A stretch of 64,000 nt of DNA from Rhodobacter sp. Lineage in GTDB: Bacteria > Pseudomonadota > Alphaproteobacteria > Rhodobacterales > Rhodobacteraceae. Shown here piece by piece: positions 18,795 through 27,994 of this stretch. The position numbers were made by a program, and so were the translations under genes. Below the pieces are notes generated by a model. It worked only from the letters and a program-made list of their open reading frames with translations, was not told the origin of the DNA and searched no databases. The stretch lies in assembly GCA_027484145.1 (NCBI GenBank), contig JAIXUH010000010.1, positions 54,378-118,377 on the forward strand, written 5' to 3'. The stretch's first letter is position 1. Every line of letters starts with the position of its first letter.

Positions 18795-21107
18795 ATGTCG
18801 GAAGCTGCACGCGAAACATCCTGTGACTGGACGGTGACGGGCATGGACTGCGGGTCCTGCGCGACCAAGATCAAGGATGCGGTGACGCGCCTGCCGGGGG
18901 TAAGCGGCGTCGAGGTTGGCATCATGTCGGAACGCCTGCGCTTGACGCTGGATGAGGGACAAACCGGGCGGGACAAGATCGAGAAGACCGTCCGTGCGCT
19001 TGGCTATGAGATTGCGCCGCGCGCCGCCGGTGCGAAGAAGGACTTCGTTTTGCCGGGGACCCAATCCGTACCTGAGCAGAGCGACATGTATGAAGATCAT
19101 GATCACTCCGCCCAAGCTCCCGCTGGCCACGATCATTCTGGTCACGACCACGGCTCTAAGGCGGCCAGCACCAAGCGCGACGATAGCGGTCACGGCAGCC
19201 CCGGCCACGTTCATGACGACCCCGCCGACCGGGGCAAGCGCTGGTATCAGACCGCCAAGGGCAAGCTGGTCATCTTTACCGCCCTGCTGCTGGGTGCCGC
19301 CTGGGTCATCGAGTATCTTGCCCCCGAGATCGGTAAGTGGGCCTTCGTTGCCGCTTGCTTGATCGGCGTGGCTCCGGTAGCGCAGCGCGCCTTTGCGGCG
19401 CTGCGGATGGGACAGCCCTTCACCATCGAAAGCCTGATGACGATTGCCGCCGTCGGCGCGCTGTTCATCAACGCAGCGGAAGAGGCGGCACTGGTGGTGT
19501 TTCTGTTCGCCGTGGGCGAGGTGCTGGAAGGCGTGGCCGCCGGCAAGGCGCGAGACGGGATCCGGGCGCTGGCCAATCTTGTGCCGAAGACGGCGCAACT
19601 CGTTACAGGTGACAGCACGCGCGAGGTTCCAGCCGCAAGCCTGTCTGTGGGCCAGACAGTCCTTGTCCGCCCCGGTGACCGGATTCCGGCCGATGGCGAG
19701 ATCGTGGATGGCACTTCGGGCGTGGACGAAAGCCCGGTCACCGGGGAAAGCGTGCCCAAGACGCGCGGCCCCGGGGACGCGGTTTTTGCCGGCGCAATCA
19801 ACACCGAGGCGGCCCTGCGGGTCAAAGTGACCAAAGGTCCCGAGGACAACACCATCGCCCGCATCATCCGTCTGGTTGAAGAGGCCGAAGAGGCGCGTGC
19901 CCCGACCGAACGCTTCATCGACCGGTTCAGCCGCTGGTACATGCCTGCCATCGTCGCCGTCGCGGCGCTGGTCATCGTGGTGCCACCGCTGGTCTTCGGC
20001 CAGCCCTGGGACACTTGGGTTTACCGCGGCCTTGCCCTCCTGCTGATCGGCTGCCCTTGTGCGCTAGTCATCTCGGTCCCCGCCTCCATCGCTTCGGCCA
20101 TGTCCACCGGGGCGCGGCGTGGCCTGTTGATGAAGGGCGGTGCCGTGATCGAAGCGGCGGCGAAGGTGGATGTTGTGACCTTCGACAAGACCGGGACGCT
20201 GACGCATGGTCGCCCGCAGGTGACGGATCTGGTGCCGTTCGGGACGACCACCGAAGCTGAACTTCTGGCCGTGGCGGCAGGCGTCGAGACCGGCTCGAGC
20301 CACCCGCTGGCGATTGCGATCCTGAACAAGGCCAAGGACGCTGGCGTTTCTGCGCTGCCCTCGCAAGACGCAAAGGCGCTGATGGGCAAGGGCGTTGTTG
20401 CAACCGTGGGCGGCGCTGCGGCCTATGTGTCCTCGCCCCGCTACGCGATGGAGCATGGCGGGCTGGATGGCCTTGGCCTTCGGCAGGCGACGATTTTTGA
20501 GGAGGACGGCAAGACCGCGGTCGCCGTGTTTCGCGAAAAGGCCCCGCTCGGTCTGATCGCCATGCGGGACGAGCCGCGTGCGGATGCGAAAGACGCGGTG
20601 CGCCAGTTGACGGCGATGGGGGTGACTGCGGTCATCCTGACCGGAGACAACCCGCGCACGGCCGCTGCGATCGCCGGAGGCCTCGGCCTGAAGTTCGAGG
20701 CCGACATGCTGCCTGAGGACAAGCTTGCCTACATCCGCGAGATCGGAAGTAAAGGCGGCGTGATGATGATCGGCGACGGCATCAACGACGCCCCCGCGCT
20801 CAAACAGGCAAGCGTTGGCGTGGCAATGGGATCGGGGACCGATGTGGCGCTGGAAACGGCGGATGCGGCCATACTTCGTGACCGGGTGACCGACATTCCC
20901 GCCACGATCCGTCTGTCGCGCGCAGCAATGGCCAACATCCGCCAGAATGTGACCATAGCGCTCGGGCTGAAAGCCGTCTTCCTCGTGACCTCGGTCTTTG
21001 GTCTGACCGGCCTCTGGATCGCGATCCTCGCCGACACGGGTGCAACCGTGCTTGTGACGCTAAACGCCCTGCGTCTGCTGCGGTTTAACCCGGAACGCGA
21101 GGGCTGA
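18795..21107 (+). CDS. zntA: Zn/Cd/Pb-exporting P1B-2 ATPase
   Basis: A 770-residue P1B ATPase. One HMA domain (M-D-C-G-S-C, Cys 19 and 22) is followed by a His-rich linker (H-D-H-S ... H-D-H-S-G-H-D-H, about residues 90-125). The membrane motif C-P-C-A-L-V-I-S-V-P (near 419) and phosphorylation site D-K-T-G-T-L-T (near 465) are intact; the C-P-C-x4-S-x-P form indicates zinc, cadmium or lead. The start at 18795 has GGAGG seven bases upstream; an in-frame ATG at 18756 would sit only ten bases after the -10 box. First gene of a coupled five-gene operon. Confidence 0.93.
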   Translation: MSEAARETSCDWTVTGMDCGSCATKIKDAVTRLPGVSGVEVGIMSERLRLTLDEGQTGRDKIEKTVRALGYEIAPRAAGAKKDFVLPGTQSVPEQSDMYEDHDHSAQAPAGHDHSGHDHGSKAASTKRDDSGHGSPGHVHDDPADRGKRWYQTAKGKLVIFTALLLGAAWVIEYLAPEIGKWAFVAACLIGVAPVAQRAFAALRMGQPFTIESLMTIAAVGALFINAAEEAALVVFLFAVGEVLEGVAAGKARDGIRALANLVPKTAQLVTGDSTREVPAASLSVGQTVLVRPGDRIPADGEIVDGTSGVDESPVTGESVPKTRGPGDAVFAGAINTEAALRVKVTKGPEDNTIARIIRLVEEAEEARAPTERFIDRFSRWYMPAIVAVAALVIVVPPLVFGQPWDTWVYRGLALLLIGCPCALVISVPASIASAMSTGARRGLLMKGGAVIEAAAKVDVVTFDKTGTLTHGRPQVTDLVPFGTTTEAELLAVAAGVETGSSHPLAIAILNKAKDAGVSALPSQDAKALMGKGVVATVGGAAAYVSSPRYAMEHGGLDGLGLRQATIFEEDGKTAVAVFREKAPLGLIAMRDEPRADAKDAVRQLTAMGVTAVILTGDNPRTAAAIAGGLGLKFEADMLPEDKLAYIREIGSKGGVMMIGDGINDAPALKQASVGVAMGSGTDVALETADAAILRDRVTDIPATIRLSRAAMANIRQNVTIALGLKAVFLVTSVFGLTGLWIAILADTGATVLVTLNALRLLRFNPEREG

Positions 21108-21111
21108 GCAG

Positions 21112-21735
21112 ATGATCTCCGGTTTTGGCTGGGCCGCGCTGGCCCTTCTTTTCGGTTATCTGGCGCTGTTCTTCTGGGGCAGCGCCCTGGCCGCACAAGC
21201 GGCGGGGCGTCCGGTCTGGCTGTTTGCCCGTGCCACCGGGCGCGACCGGCTGGCGGCAATCGGTTTCCGCGCGGCCTTTGCATTCGCCTTCTTCGGGCCG
21301 CTCCTCTGGCTCGCCGTTCCCGCGCTCCACAAGGTTGACCCGCTCTGGACCGAGGGGCGTGCTGTCCTTCTAGGCTTGGTCGGGGTCTTTGTCGCAGGGC
21401 TTGGCGCGATGGTGGCCTTTGCCGCTCAGATGTCGATGGGATCATCCTGGCGCGTCGGCGTGGTCGGCGGCGAAACCGGCGATCTGGTCTCCGGCGGGCT
21501 TTACCGGTTCAGCCGCAACCCGACCTTTGTGGGACAAGCGGCACTGCTGGCAGGTGTTGCGATGGCGGTTCCCTCTTTCCCTACAATCCTCGCGCCAGTC
21601 CTGTTTCTCTGGTCGGCCAGCGCGCAAGTGCGGTCCGAAGAGGCCGCCCTGCGCATGGCAATCGGGCCCGACTATGATCGTTACGCCGCGTCGGTCCCAC
21701 GCTGGATCGGCAGGAAGAGCAGGGCAGCAGAATGA
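21112..21735 (+). CDS. Membrane methyltransferase-like protein (ICMT/phospholipid methyltransferase family)
   Basis: A 207-residue membrane protein with about five hydrophobic segments and the family's C-terminal pattern: G-L-Y-R-F-S-R-N-P-T-F-V-G near residue 125 and a Glu-Glu pair later (S-E-E-A). It lies four bases after zntA and overlaps lspA. Homologues often sit beside lspA and metal ATPases in mobile elements; their substrate is not known. The call is to the family, not to isoprenylcysteine modification, which bacteria generally lack. Confidence 0.82.
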   Translation: MISGFGWAALALLFGYLALFFWGSALAAQAAGRPVWLFARATGRDRLAAIGFRAAFAFAFFGPLLWLAVPALHKVDPLWTEGRAVLLGLVGVFVAGLGAMVAFAAQMSMGSSWRVGVVGGETGDLVSGGLYRFSRNPTFVGQAALLAGVAMAVPSFPTILAPVLFLWSASAQVRSEEAALRMAIGPDYDRYAASVPRWIGRKSRAAE

Positions 21736-22217
21736 CAAGGGTGATGCTGATTTCGCTGATTGCTGCCGCAGTGGTGGCAGACCAGTTGACCAAGACCGCA
21801 GCGCTGTCGCTGCTGTCACAGGGGACTGCGGTCCCGGTCCTGCCGGGCTTCAACCTTTCCCTCGGGTTCAATACGGGCGCGAGCTTTGGCATGATGGGCG
21901 GGGTCATGGCAGGTAAGCCCCTCCTGATGGCGGCGCTGACGGGCGCGCTGACTCTTGCCTTCGCCGTCATGGCATTCCGGGCGCAGCACGCGCTGGAACG
22001 GGCAGGTTTTGCGTTGGTCGTGGGCGGGGCGCTTGGCAACATCATCGACAGGGTGCGGCAGGGTGCCGTGACCGATTTCCTTGATCTTTACTGGCGCGAC
22101 TGGCACTGGCCCACGTTCAACGTTGCGGATATCTGCATCACCTTGGGCGCGGTCCTGATCCTTGCCGCCTCGCTTCCCCTTCGTCGCCGCAAGGAGCCGC
22201 TTCTTGACCAAAGCTGA
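21732..22217 (+). CDS. lspA: Lipoprotein signal peptidase II
   Basis: A 161-residue membrane protease with four hydrophobic segments. Both catalytic Asp motifs are present: G-N-I-I-D-R and F-N-V-A-D-I. It overlaps the methyltransferase stop by four bases and dsbB by 14. It removes the signal peptide of prolipoproteins at the inner membrane. A cell will already have a chromosomal copy, so this is an accessory one carried with zntA. Known cases exist where lspA is linked to lead or cadmium operons (pbrC-type). Confidence 0.95.
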   Translation: MTRVMLISLIAAAVVADQLTKTAALSLLSQGTAVPVLPGFNLSLGFNTGASFGMMGGVMAGKPLLMAALTGALTLAFAVMAFRAQHALERAGFALVVGGALGNIIDRVRQGAVTDFLDLYWRDWHWPTFNVADICITLGAVLILAASLPLRRRKEPLLDQS

Positions 22218-22641
22218 CCCGCAAACCCTGTCGCGCGACGACCTTACCTTGACTGCGGCCTTCCTGATCGCTCTGGCGGCCACGCTTGGTGCGCTTTTCA
22301 TCGGTGAGGTGCTGGGCCAGATGCCCTGCACACTCTGCTGGTATCAGCGCATCGCCATGTTCCCCTTGGTGCCGATCCTTGGCCTGTCACTCTGGCGCGG
22401 CGATGGCATGGCGCGCGCCTACGCCTTGCCGCTGGTCCTGTCCGGGCTGGCGCTGGCGGCCTGGCATTCGGGCCTTTACGCAGGGTTCTTGCCCGCGCCG
22501 GTCGTGCCCTGCACCGAAAATGGCCCCTCCTGCACCGGCGAGGCGCAGATGATCCTTGGCCTGCCGATCCCCTATCTCTCAGCGGTCGCCTTTGCGGCGA
22601 TCCTTGCCTGTCTCATGCTGCCGAAAGGACACCGCCCATGA
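22204..22641 (+). CDS. dsbB: DsbB-type disulfide oxidoreductase
   Basis: A 145-residue protein with four membrane segments and the two DsbB Cys pairs: C-T-L-C near residue 40 and C-T-E-N-G-P-S-C near 100. The chosen start is a TTG at 22204 with AAGGAG seven bases before it; the open frame reaches 22162 but that part overlaps lspA. It ends overlapping the next dsbA-like gene. DsbB re-oxidises DsbA using quinones. Confidence 0.9.
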   Translation: MTKADPQTLSRDDLTLTAAFLIALAATLGALFIGEVLGQMPCTLCWYQRIAMFPLVPILGLSLWRGDGMARAYALPLVLSGLALAAWHSGLYAGFLPAPVVPCTENGPSCTGEAQMILGLPIPYLSAVAFAAILACLMLPKGHRP

Positions 22642-23297
22642 ACCGCCGCACGCTTATCCTTGGAGCCTCCGCACTTGGTGTTGCTGCCTTCGCGGGTGGC
22701 GCCTTCGTCCTGAAGCAGCGCCGCGACGCCGAGGCAGAAGCGGCGGCCGCCGCCACGCCAACCGAAGATCAGGCACTGTTGGTCCGTGACTATTCCCCCA
22801 GCTTCGGCCCCGCAGATGCGCCCGTCACACTGGTTGAATTTTTTGACCCCTCCTGCGAGGCCTGCCGTGCCTACCACCCGGTGGTGCAGGAAATCCGGCG
22901 GCAGTTCCCGACGCAGGTCCGCGTCGTGCTGCGCTACACCGTTTTCCACGAAGGCTCGGACGAGGCTGTGCGCATCCTCGAGGCTGCGCGGATGCAAGAC
23001 AAGTTCGAGCCTGTCCTCGATGCACTTCTTGAGCAGCAGCCTGGCTGGGCTGTTCATGGCTCGCCTGAGATGGATGTGGCATGGGAGATTGCCGGGGCTG
23101 CGGGCCTTGATCTCGAAAAGGCCGAGACCGACCAGTTCTTCCCGGGAATCACTGGTATCCTGAATCAGGATGCGGCCGACGTGGAAGCCTTGGCTATCCG
23201 CCAAACGCCAACCTTCTTCCTTAATGGCAAACGGCTGGAGAATTTCAGCGCCGACAGCCTCATCGCCGATGTGCGGTTCGCGGTCGAGAATAGCTGA
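22638..23297 (+). CDS. DsbA-family thiol oxidoreductase
   Basis: A 219-residue protein with an N-terminal signal anchor (R-R-T-L-I-L-G-A-S) and a thioredoxin-fold domain. The active site is C-E-A-C near residue 73, and a cis-Pro (Q-T-P-T-F-F-L-N-G) near 192. It overlaps dsbB and probably works with it. It is the last gene of the zntA operon and converges with mntR six bases later. The C-x-A-C site is unlike classic DsbA C-P-H-C. Confidence 0.88.
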   Translation: MNRRTLILGASALGVAAFAGGAFVLKQRRDAEAEAAAAATPTEDQALLVRDYSPSFGPADAPVTLVEFFDPSCEACRAYHPVVQEIRRQFPTQVRVVLRYTVFHEGSDEAVRILEAARMQDKFEPVLDALLEQQPGWAVHGSPEMDVAWEIAGAAGLDLEKAETDQFFPGITGILNQDAADVEALAIRQTPTFFLNGKRLENFSADSLIADVRFAVENS

Positions 23298-23303
23298 CGG
23301 CCT

Positions 23304-23756
23304 TTAGGACCGGTTGGCGAAGGCCGAAAACAGGGCCAGCGTCCGCTCGCTGACATGGTGCTCGATGCCTTCCGCATCGCGTTCCGCTGTCTCGGGGTCA
23401 AGGCCGAGGCTGATGAGAAAGCGCAAGACGATCTCGTGCCGACGCCGGCATTCTTTGGCCAGCGCGCGGCCCGCGTCTGTCAGAAAGACCGACCGATACT
23501 TCGCGCGGGTGATCAGCCCCTCGCGCGCGAGACGGTCCAGGGTCTTGCTCACGGTCGGCACCTTCACGCCAAGCCGGGCGGCGATGTCCACCGGGCGCGC
23601 CTCGCCCTGATCGTGGATCAGTTCGGCGATCAGTTCGACGTAGTCCTCGGCCAGTTCATTGCGCCGGGCTTCGCGCACACCCTGAAACGCCCCGGCGCGC
23701 AGGTCCGCGGGCCGGTCATCCGACGTGGCATGGGTTTCAGGATCTAACTCTGTCAT
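23304..23756 (-). CDS. mntR: MntR-type manganese-responsive repressor (DtxR family)
   Basis: A 150-residue protein with a winged helix (P-V-D-I-A-A-R-L-G-V-K-V-P-T-V-S-K-T-L near residues 55-75) and a DtxR/MntR dimerisation helix containing metal ligands (H-E-I-V-L-R-F-L ... E-G-I-E-H-H-V-S). The ATG at 23756 is chosen; a longer frame running to 24581 overlaps mntH antisense. It is divergent from mntH, its expected target. Confidence 0.92.
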   Translation of the reverse strand: MTELDPETHATSDDRPADLRAGAFQGVREARRNELAEDYVELIAELIHDQGEARPVDIAARLGVKVPTVSKTLDRLAREGLITRAKYRSVFLTDAGRALAKECRRRHEIVLRFLISLGLDPETAERDAEGIEHHVSERTLALFSAFANRS

Positions 23757-23780
23757 CCGTGCAGTGTCGCACGGGATGGA

Positions 23781-23823
23781 TTGACAAGTAAAGGCGCGGG
23801 GCAGAATGTTAGCATTGTCTAAC
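23781..23823 (+). promoter_or_regulatory. mntH promoter with inverted-repeat operator
   Basis: A -35-like TTGACA (23781-23786) is followed by a perfect inverted repeat GTTAG-CATTGT-CTAAC (23808-23823) that overlaps the expected -10 area. Such a site between mntR and mntH fits MntR repression, though the sequence itself could also suit another metal repressor. Confidence 0.65.
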
Positions 23824-23876
23824 TTTATGTGCCACGTCTTGTAGGGATCGTGGTCAAGCCGGGAGTGCCACGAGCC

Positions 23877-25202
23877 ATGACGACCAATGCCTGGCGGCAG
23901 GAAAGCGAGACCCCCTCCCTTTCCGAAGTCTTCCGCACCATCGCGGTCGGAAACGGTGGCACCAGCCGGTTCCGCCGGTTCCTCGCCTTCATAGGCCCCG
24001 GCTACCTGGTGGCGGTGGGCTATATGGACCCCGGCAACTGGGCGACCTCGCTCGCGGGTGGCGCGGCGTTCGGTTACACGCTCTTGTTCGTCGCGCTTCT
24101 GTCGAACATCATGGCGATCCTCCTGCAGTCTCTCTGCGCGCGGCTGGCGGTAGCCTCGGGCCGCGATCTGGCGCAGGCCTGCCGCGATGCCTTTCTGAAA
24201 TGGATGTCTGTACCACTCTGGATCTTTGCCGAACTGGCGATCATCGCAACCGATCTGGCCGAGGTGATCGGCACCGCCATCGGCCTGAATCTGCTCTTCG
24301 GGATTCCGCTGGAGATCGGCATCTTCATCACCGCCGCCGATGTGTTCCTGATATTGTGGCTGCAGAACAAGGGCTTTCGCTGGATCGAGGCGCTGATCAT
24401 CTCGCTGATGGCGCTGATCGCCGCCTGCTTTGTCGTGCTGATCGCGCAGGCCGACCCGGTCTGGGGCGAGGTCATCGCAGGCTTTGCCCCAAGCCGCGAG
24501 ATTTTCAACAACCCGACAATGCTCTACCTCGCGCTTGGCATCATCGGGGCGACGGTCATGCCGCATAACCTCTATCTGCATTCGGGCATCGTGCAGACCC
24601 GCGCCTATGGCATGGACCTGCCCGCCAAGCGCGAGGCGCTGCGGCTGGCGACATGGGACAGCACTATCGCCCTAATGTTCGCGCTGACGATCAATGCCTC
24701 GATCCTGATCCTTGCCGCCGCGGCTTTCTACACCGTGGGTCAAAACGATGTGGCTGAGATCGACAAGGCGCATCTGTTGCTGGAGCCCTTGCTCGGCTCC
24801 TCGCTGGCGCCGGTCCTGTTCGGCGTAGCGCTTTTGTGCGCGGGCCTGAACTCCACTGTCACCGCCACAATGGCCGGGCAGATCGTGATGGAAGGCTTCA
24901 TCAACTTGCGCATCGCCCCTTGGGCGCGACGCCTGATCACCCGGGGCCTTGCGATCATCCCGGCGATCTTCGTGATTCTGCTCTACGGCAGCGGCGGCGT
25001 AGGCGAACTGCTGATCCTGAGCCAGGTCGTGCTGTCATTCCAGCTTCCCTTCGCCATTGTGCCCTTGGTGATGTTCACCGCCAGCCGCGCCAAGATGGGC
25101 GAACTGGTCGCCCCCCGCTGGCTGACCGGCCTTTGCTGGCTGATCGCCGCCGTGATCATCGTGCTGAACGTGAACCTGCTGTCGACCGTGCTACTGGGCT
25201 GA
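23877..25202 (+). CDS. mntH: NRAMP-type Mn(II)/divalent metal importer
   Basis: A 441-residue transporter with 11 predicted membrane helices. Motifs of the family are clear: [10 protein letters not shown] in TM1 (metal-binding Asp and Asn), and M-P-H-N-L-Y-L-H-S in TM6. The ATG at 23877 is used; a GTG at 23829 would add 16 residues but lies very close to the operator. In an island devoted to metal export this importer stands out. Extra manganese could protect against copper- or zinc-driven mismetallation. Confidence 0.95.
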   Translation: MTTNAWRQESETPSLSEVFRTIAVGNGGTSRFRRFLAFIGPGYLVAVGYMDPGNWATSLAGGAAFGYTLLFVALLSNIMAILLQSLCARLAVASGRDLAQACRDAFLKWMSVPLWIFAELAIIATDLAEVIGTAIGLNLLFGIPLEIGIFITAADVFLILWLQNKGFRWIEALIISLMALIAACFVVLIAQADPVWGEVIAGFAPSREIFNNPTMLYLALGIIGATVMPHNLYLHSGIVQTRAYGMDLPAKREALRLATWDSTIALMFALTINASILILAAAAFYTVGQNDVAEIDKAHLLLEPLLGSSLAPVLFGVALLCAGLNSTVTATMAGQIVMEGFINLRIAPWARRLITRGLAIIPAIFVILLYGSGGVGELLILSQVVLSFQLPFAIVPLVMFTASRAKMGELVAPRWLTGLCWLIAAVIIVLNVNLLSTVLLG

Positions 25203-25296
25203 GGACACTTGACCTAGCGAAAGCAAGCAAACATCAGCCCGCCTTCCGCCCAGCTTTCGGGCGACGTCAGCCTGATGCGTTCAGAAAGCCATAGAC

Positions 25297-25890
25297 CTAG
25301 ATCAGCAGCACCTGAGTGCCAACCTGCGCCAAATCATAGAGTTCAATGACATGCTCATTGTAGAGGCCGATGCACCCGTTCGATGATCTACGACCTATCT
25401 TCCGGGTATCATGGGTGCCGTGGATCAAATAGGCAGGCCAGGAAAGATACATTCCGCGGACACCAAGAGGGTTGTCCTTGGCGCCGCCCTCGACCATTTT
25501 CGGCCAGTCCGGGTTGCGCTCCAACATCGAAGCCGTCGGACGCCACGGTGGGTTCACGGCCTTGCGGACAATTTCGGTCCGTCCGAGCCGCGTCAGTTCC
25601 TCGGACAAAGGGACTGAAGAGGGATAGAGCCGGTAGATCGACTGATCCTCTGACCAATAATGCAGCGCGCGTGACTTGGTGTCCGCCAGAATCGCACCGC
25701 CCTTAGTATTCTCAAAATAGTCCCGCCACTGAGGCATCCGGAAGCTGGACACGTTGTTCCGCACGCTGCCGGATACAGGAGCCTGAAACTCGGTCGTGCC
25801 GTCCTGCGCCAAGGCTGGTAAGGCCGCAAGACTCGCCATCCCGACTGCTCCGCCCATCAAGGCCCGTCGCCCGATCCGATCATCGGCCAT
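25297..25890 (-). CDS. Twin-arginine-type exported L,D-transpeptidase (YkuD)
   Basis: A 197-residue exported protein with an R-R-A-L-M-G-G start like a Tat signal. The YkuD catalytic segment is I-H-G-T-H-D-T-R-K-I-G then S-S-N-G-C-I-G-L-Y-N near residue 170. The Arg that usually follows G-C-I is Gly here, as in its paralogue at 42938. AAGGAG precedes the ATG. L,D-transpeptidases make 3-3 cross-links or tether lipoproteins in the cell wall. It converges with mntH. Confidence 0.88.
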   Translation of the reverse strand: MADDRIGRRALMGGAVGMASLAALPALAQDGTTEFQAPVSGSVRNNVSSFRMPQWRDYFENTKGGAILADTKSRALHYWSEDQSIYRLYPSSVPLSEELTRLGRTEIVRKAVNPPWRPTASMLERNPDWPKMVEGGAKDNPLGVRGMYLSWPAYLIHGTHDTRKIGRRSSNGCIGLYNEHVIELYDLAQVGTQVLLI

Positions 25891-26096
25891 GGATCACTCC
25901 TTAATCTAGGTTTTGGAATGGTGAGTAACGATCTCTTGCCAGCGGGACAAATCAAAGAGCCGTTAGCGGCGCACGGTTTGGGCCGCAAGCGCGCCAAGCT
26001 CCGCGCCGTTCATCTTGCGAGGCTTCGGATCGGCCCCTCGAAGTCGACCAACAGGTCTCGACACTCTGACATTGCCGTGATCCAGAAACGCATACC

Positions 26097-26127
26097 TTGC
26101 ACCTCAAGTAGCTATAGCAATTAGCCC
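26097..26127 (+). promoter_or_regulatory. MerR-type promoter before lnt
   Basis: -35 TTGCAC (26097-26102), dyad CTCAAG-TAG-CTATAG (26103-26117) and -10-like TAGCCC (26122-26127), with a 19-base spacer. The architecture is the same as that before zntA. The -10 is poor, but the dyad starts at the same position relative to the -35. The rest of the 267-base gap (25891-26157) shows no gene. Confidence 0.68.
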
Positions 26128-26157
26128 TCGCGTCTCAAGACGGGGGCTTTCGCAGGA

Positions 26158-27720
26158 TTGATCACTTCAGACGCACATCCCCGTTACGGCGGAAAGCTGA
26201 TTCAAGTTCTGCCCAGCTTGGGCATGGCCCTGGCCGCTGGCGCCGTACTTGTCTTGGCCTTGCCACCATATTCGATCCTGCCCTTTGCGCTGATCGCCTT
26301 CGCAGTGCTGGTAATTATGTTGCGTGGCACGTCGTGGCCTGTCGCGTTTCGACTGGGATATCTGTTTGGATTGGGCCAATTCATACCCGGGCTTTTCTGG
26401 ATCACCGAAAGTTTTCAGGTCGAGGCGGACCGGTTCGGATGGTTGGCCTTGCCTGCCGTCCTCGGTCTTGCGGCACTGCTGGCAGTGTTTCCGGCGGTCG
26501 CCTGTGCCCTTGCCGCCCGAATGGCGCGCGCCGGATTGCCGCTGGGCCTTTCGCTCGCGACAAGCTGGACCGGCCTTGAATGGCTCCGGGGGCACGTTCT
26601 GACGGGGTTTCCTTGGAATCTTGCCGCCTACACGCTGGCCGACTGGTTGCCTTTCGCACAAGTGGCCTCCCTGGTCGGCAGCTATGGGCTGGGGTTCCTC
26701 TTGGTGCTTTGTTCGGCACTGGTCGGGCTGGCTTTCCGCGCGCCTGCTCGCAGGTTGCAGGTCATCCGTTTCGCCAGCGCCACCGCAATTGCGGTCACCG
26801 TGGCCGGTTTCGGCGTTGCGCGCCTTGCTTTATCAGTTCCCTCGTCAGAGCGCGGCGCACATATCCGCGTCGTGCAACCGAACATCGCGCAAAGCGCCAA
26901 ATGGGACGAAGGATCCCGGAAGGCCAACATCCTCCGACTTCTCTCGCTTTCTGCACGCCCCGGCGACTACGATATCCTGCTTTGGCCAGAAACTGCATGG
27001 CCAGGGTTTCTCGCCGAGGACACTGGGGCCCGCGTCATGCTTGGGTGGCTCTTGCCGAATACTGCCGTCCTATTGGCTGGCAGTCCTGAGCGGGAGGTCA
27101 CCGCTGACGGGACGGTGTACCGAAACGCTGTGCTCGCCATTGCGCCGGACGGTTCCGTCCTGACGCGCTACGCAAAGCATCACCTTGTTCCCTTTGGCGA
27201 ATATGTGCCGTGGCGGAGTGTCCTGCCATTTCAGCGATTGGTCGAATCTCTAGGTGATTTCCTCCCCGGTCCGGGTCCCCGCACCCTTGCATTTGGCCCA
27301 CATCCCTATGCGGGCATCGCGATCTGCTACGAGATCATCTTTCCCGGCCACGTTGTCGATGATGCCATCCGACCGGACTGGATCTTCAATGCGACCAACG
27401 ACGCCTGGTTCGGCACCTCCATTGGTCCAAAGCAACATCTGGCGTCAGCTCGGATGCGGGCCATCGAAGAGGGGCTACCTCTCGTGCGGGCCGCAAATAC
27501 TGGAATTTCGGCAGTGGTCGATGCCTACGGCAAAACACAGGCGATCCTGGACATCGAGACTTCTGGCGTAATCGACATGCGTTTGCCGAGGCCTCTACCA
27601 CCGACCCCTTACGCCCGTCTTGGCGACTGGTCCGTGCTTCTTCTTGCACTCGGCTCTTGGGGGGTTTTCGCTTTCTGGGTTTGGCGCGAAATGACTGTGG
27701 TGAAAGGAAGCCAGAAATGA
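26158..27720 (+). CDS. lnt: Apolipoprotein N-acyltransferase (CutE homologue)
   Basis: A 520-residue protein with about six N-terminal membrane segments and a C-terminal nitrilase domain. The Glu-Lys-Cys triad is intact: Glu in L-W-P-E-T-A-W, Lys in Y-A-K-H-H-L-V-P-F-G-E-Y, Cys in A-I-C-Y-E-I-I-F. The start is uncertain: the frame opens with TTG at 26158, and the first ATG is at 26224. Lnt adds the third acyl chain to lipoproteins; E. coli lnt was first named cutE for copper sensitivity. It is presumably a second copy beside a chromosomal one. Confidence 0.93.
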   Translation: MITSDAHPRYGGKLIQVLPSLGMALAAGAVLVLALPPYSILPFALIAFAVLVIMLRGTSWPVAFRLGYLFGLGQFIPGLFWITESFQVEADRFGWLALPAVLGLAALLAVFPAVACALAARMARAGLPLGLSLATSWTGLEWLRGHVLTGFPWNLAAYTLADWLPFAQVASLVGSYGLGFLLVLCSALVGLAFRAPARRLQVIRFASATAIAVTVAGFGVARLALSVPSSERGAHIRVVQPNIAQSAKWDEGSRKANILRLLSLSARPGDYDILLWPETAWPGFLAEDTGARVMLGWLLPNTAVLLAGSPEREVTADGTVYRNAVLAIAPDGSVLTRYAKHHLVPFGEYVPWRSVLPFQRLVESLGDFLPGPGPRTLAFGPHPYAGIAICYEIIFPGHVVDDAIRPDWIFNATNDAWFGTSIGPKQHLASARMRAIEEGLPLVRAANTGISAVVDAYGKTQAILDIETSGVIDMRLPRPLPPTPYARLGDWSVLLLALGSWGVFAFWVWREMTVVKGSQK

Positions 27721-27890
27721 TCGGACCAGTTTTCGGGATCGTCGGATTCCTGTGTGGCTACTATCTCGCCCAAAAACGCGGCGGCAAGACGCTTGACCGC
27801 CTGCAGTATGGCGCAGGCTTCGGCATCGCTTTCGGGCTGTTCGGCACCCTCCTCGGCATTGCCCTCGCCAGATTTCTTGGGGCGGCCTGA
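27717..27890 (+). CDS. Tiny inner-membrane protein coupled to lnt
   Basis: A 57-residue protein with two Gly-rich hydrophobic segments (residues 2-16 and 32-54) joined by a basic loop (Q-K-R-G-G-K-T-L-D-R-L). Its ATG overlaps the lnt stop (ATGA). The G-x-x-x-G spacing and loop suggest a helical hairpin in the inner membrane. No known family is recognised. Confidence 0.65.
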   Translation: MIGPVFGIVGFLCGYYLAQKRGGKTLDRLQYGAGFGIAFGLFGTLLGIALARFLGAA

Positions 27891-27934
27891 TCGGCGAAAC
27901 CTCGCCGGTGCTGCACTCTTCACCTTTTTGTCGG

Positions 27935-27965
27935 TTGAACCTCTAGTTGCTCGAGGTTTTAGACC
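27935..27965 (+). promoter_or_regulatory. MerR-type promoter of the sco1-pcuAC operon
   Basis: -35 TTGAAC (27935-27940), dyad CTCTAG-TTG-CTCGAG (27941-27955, extended to ACCTC/GAGGT) and -10 TAGACC (27960-27965), again with 19 bases between the boxes. It is the best-formed of the four sites of this class. Transcription would start near 27972, so the ATG at 27995 and not an earlier one starts the sco gene. Confidence 0.82.
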
Positions 27966-27994
27966 GCACGCTGTTCTCATCATCTGGACTGTTC

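Noticed and set aside
23757..24581. An N-terminal extension of mntR reaching 24581
   Set aside because: The extension would run through the divergent promoter and antisense to mntH; the ATG at 23756 gives a normal MntR length.
25918..26124. A small plus-strand frame in the gap before lnt
   Set aside because: It overlaps the MerR-type promoter, has no ribosome site and no signal or domain.
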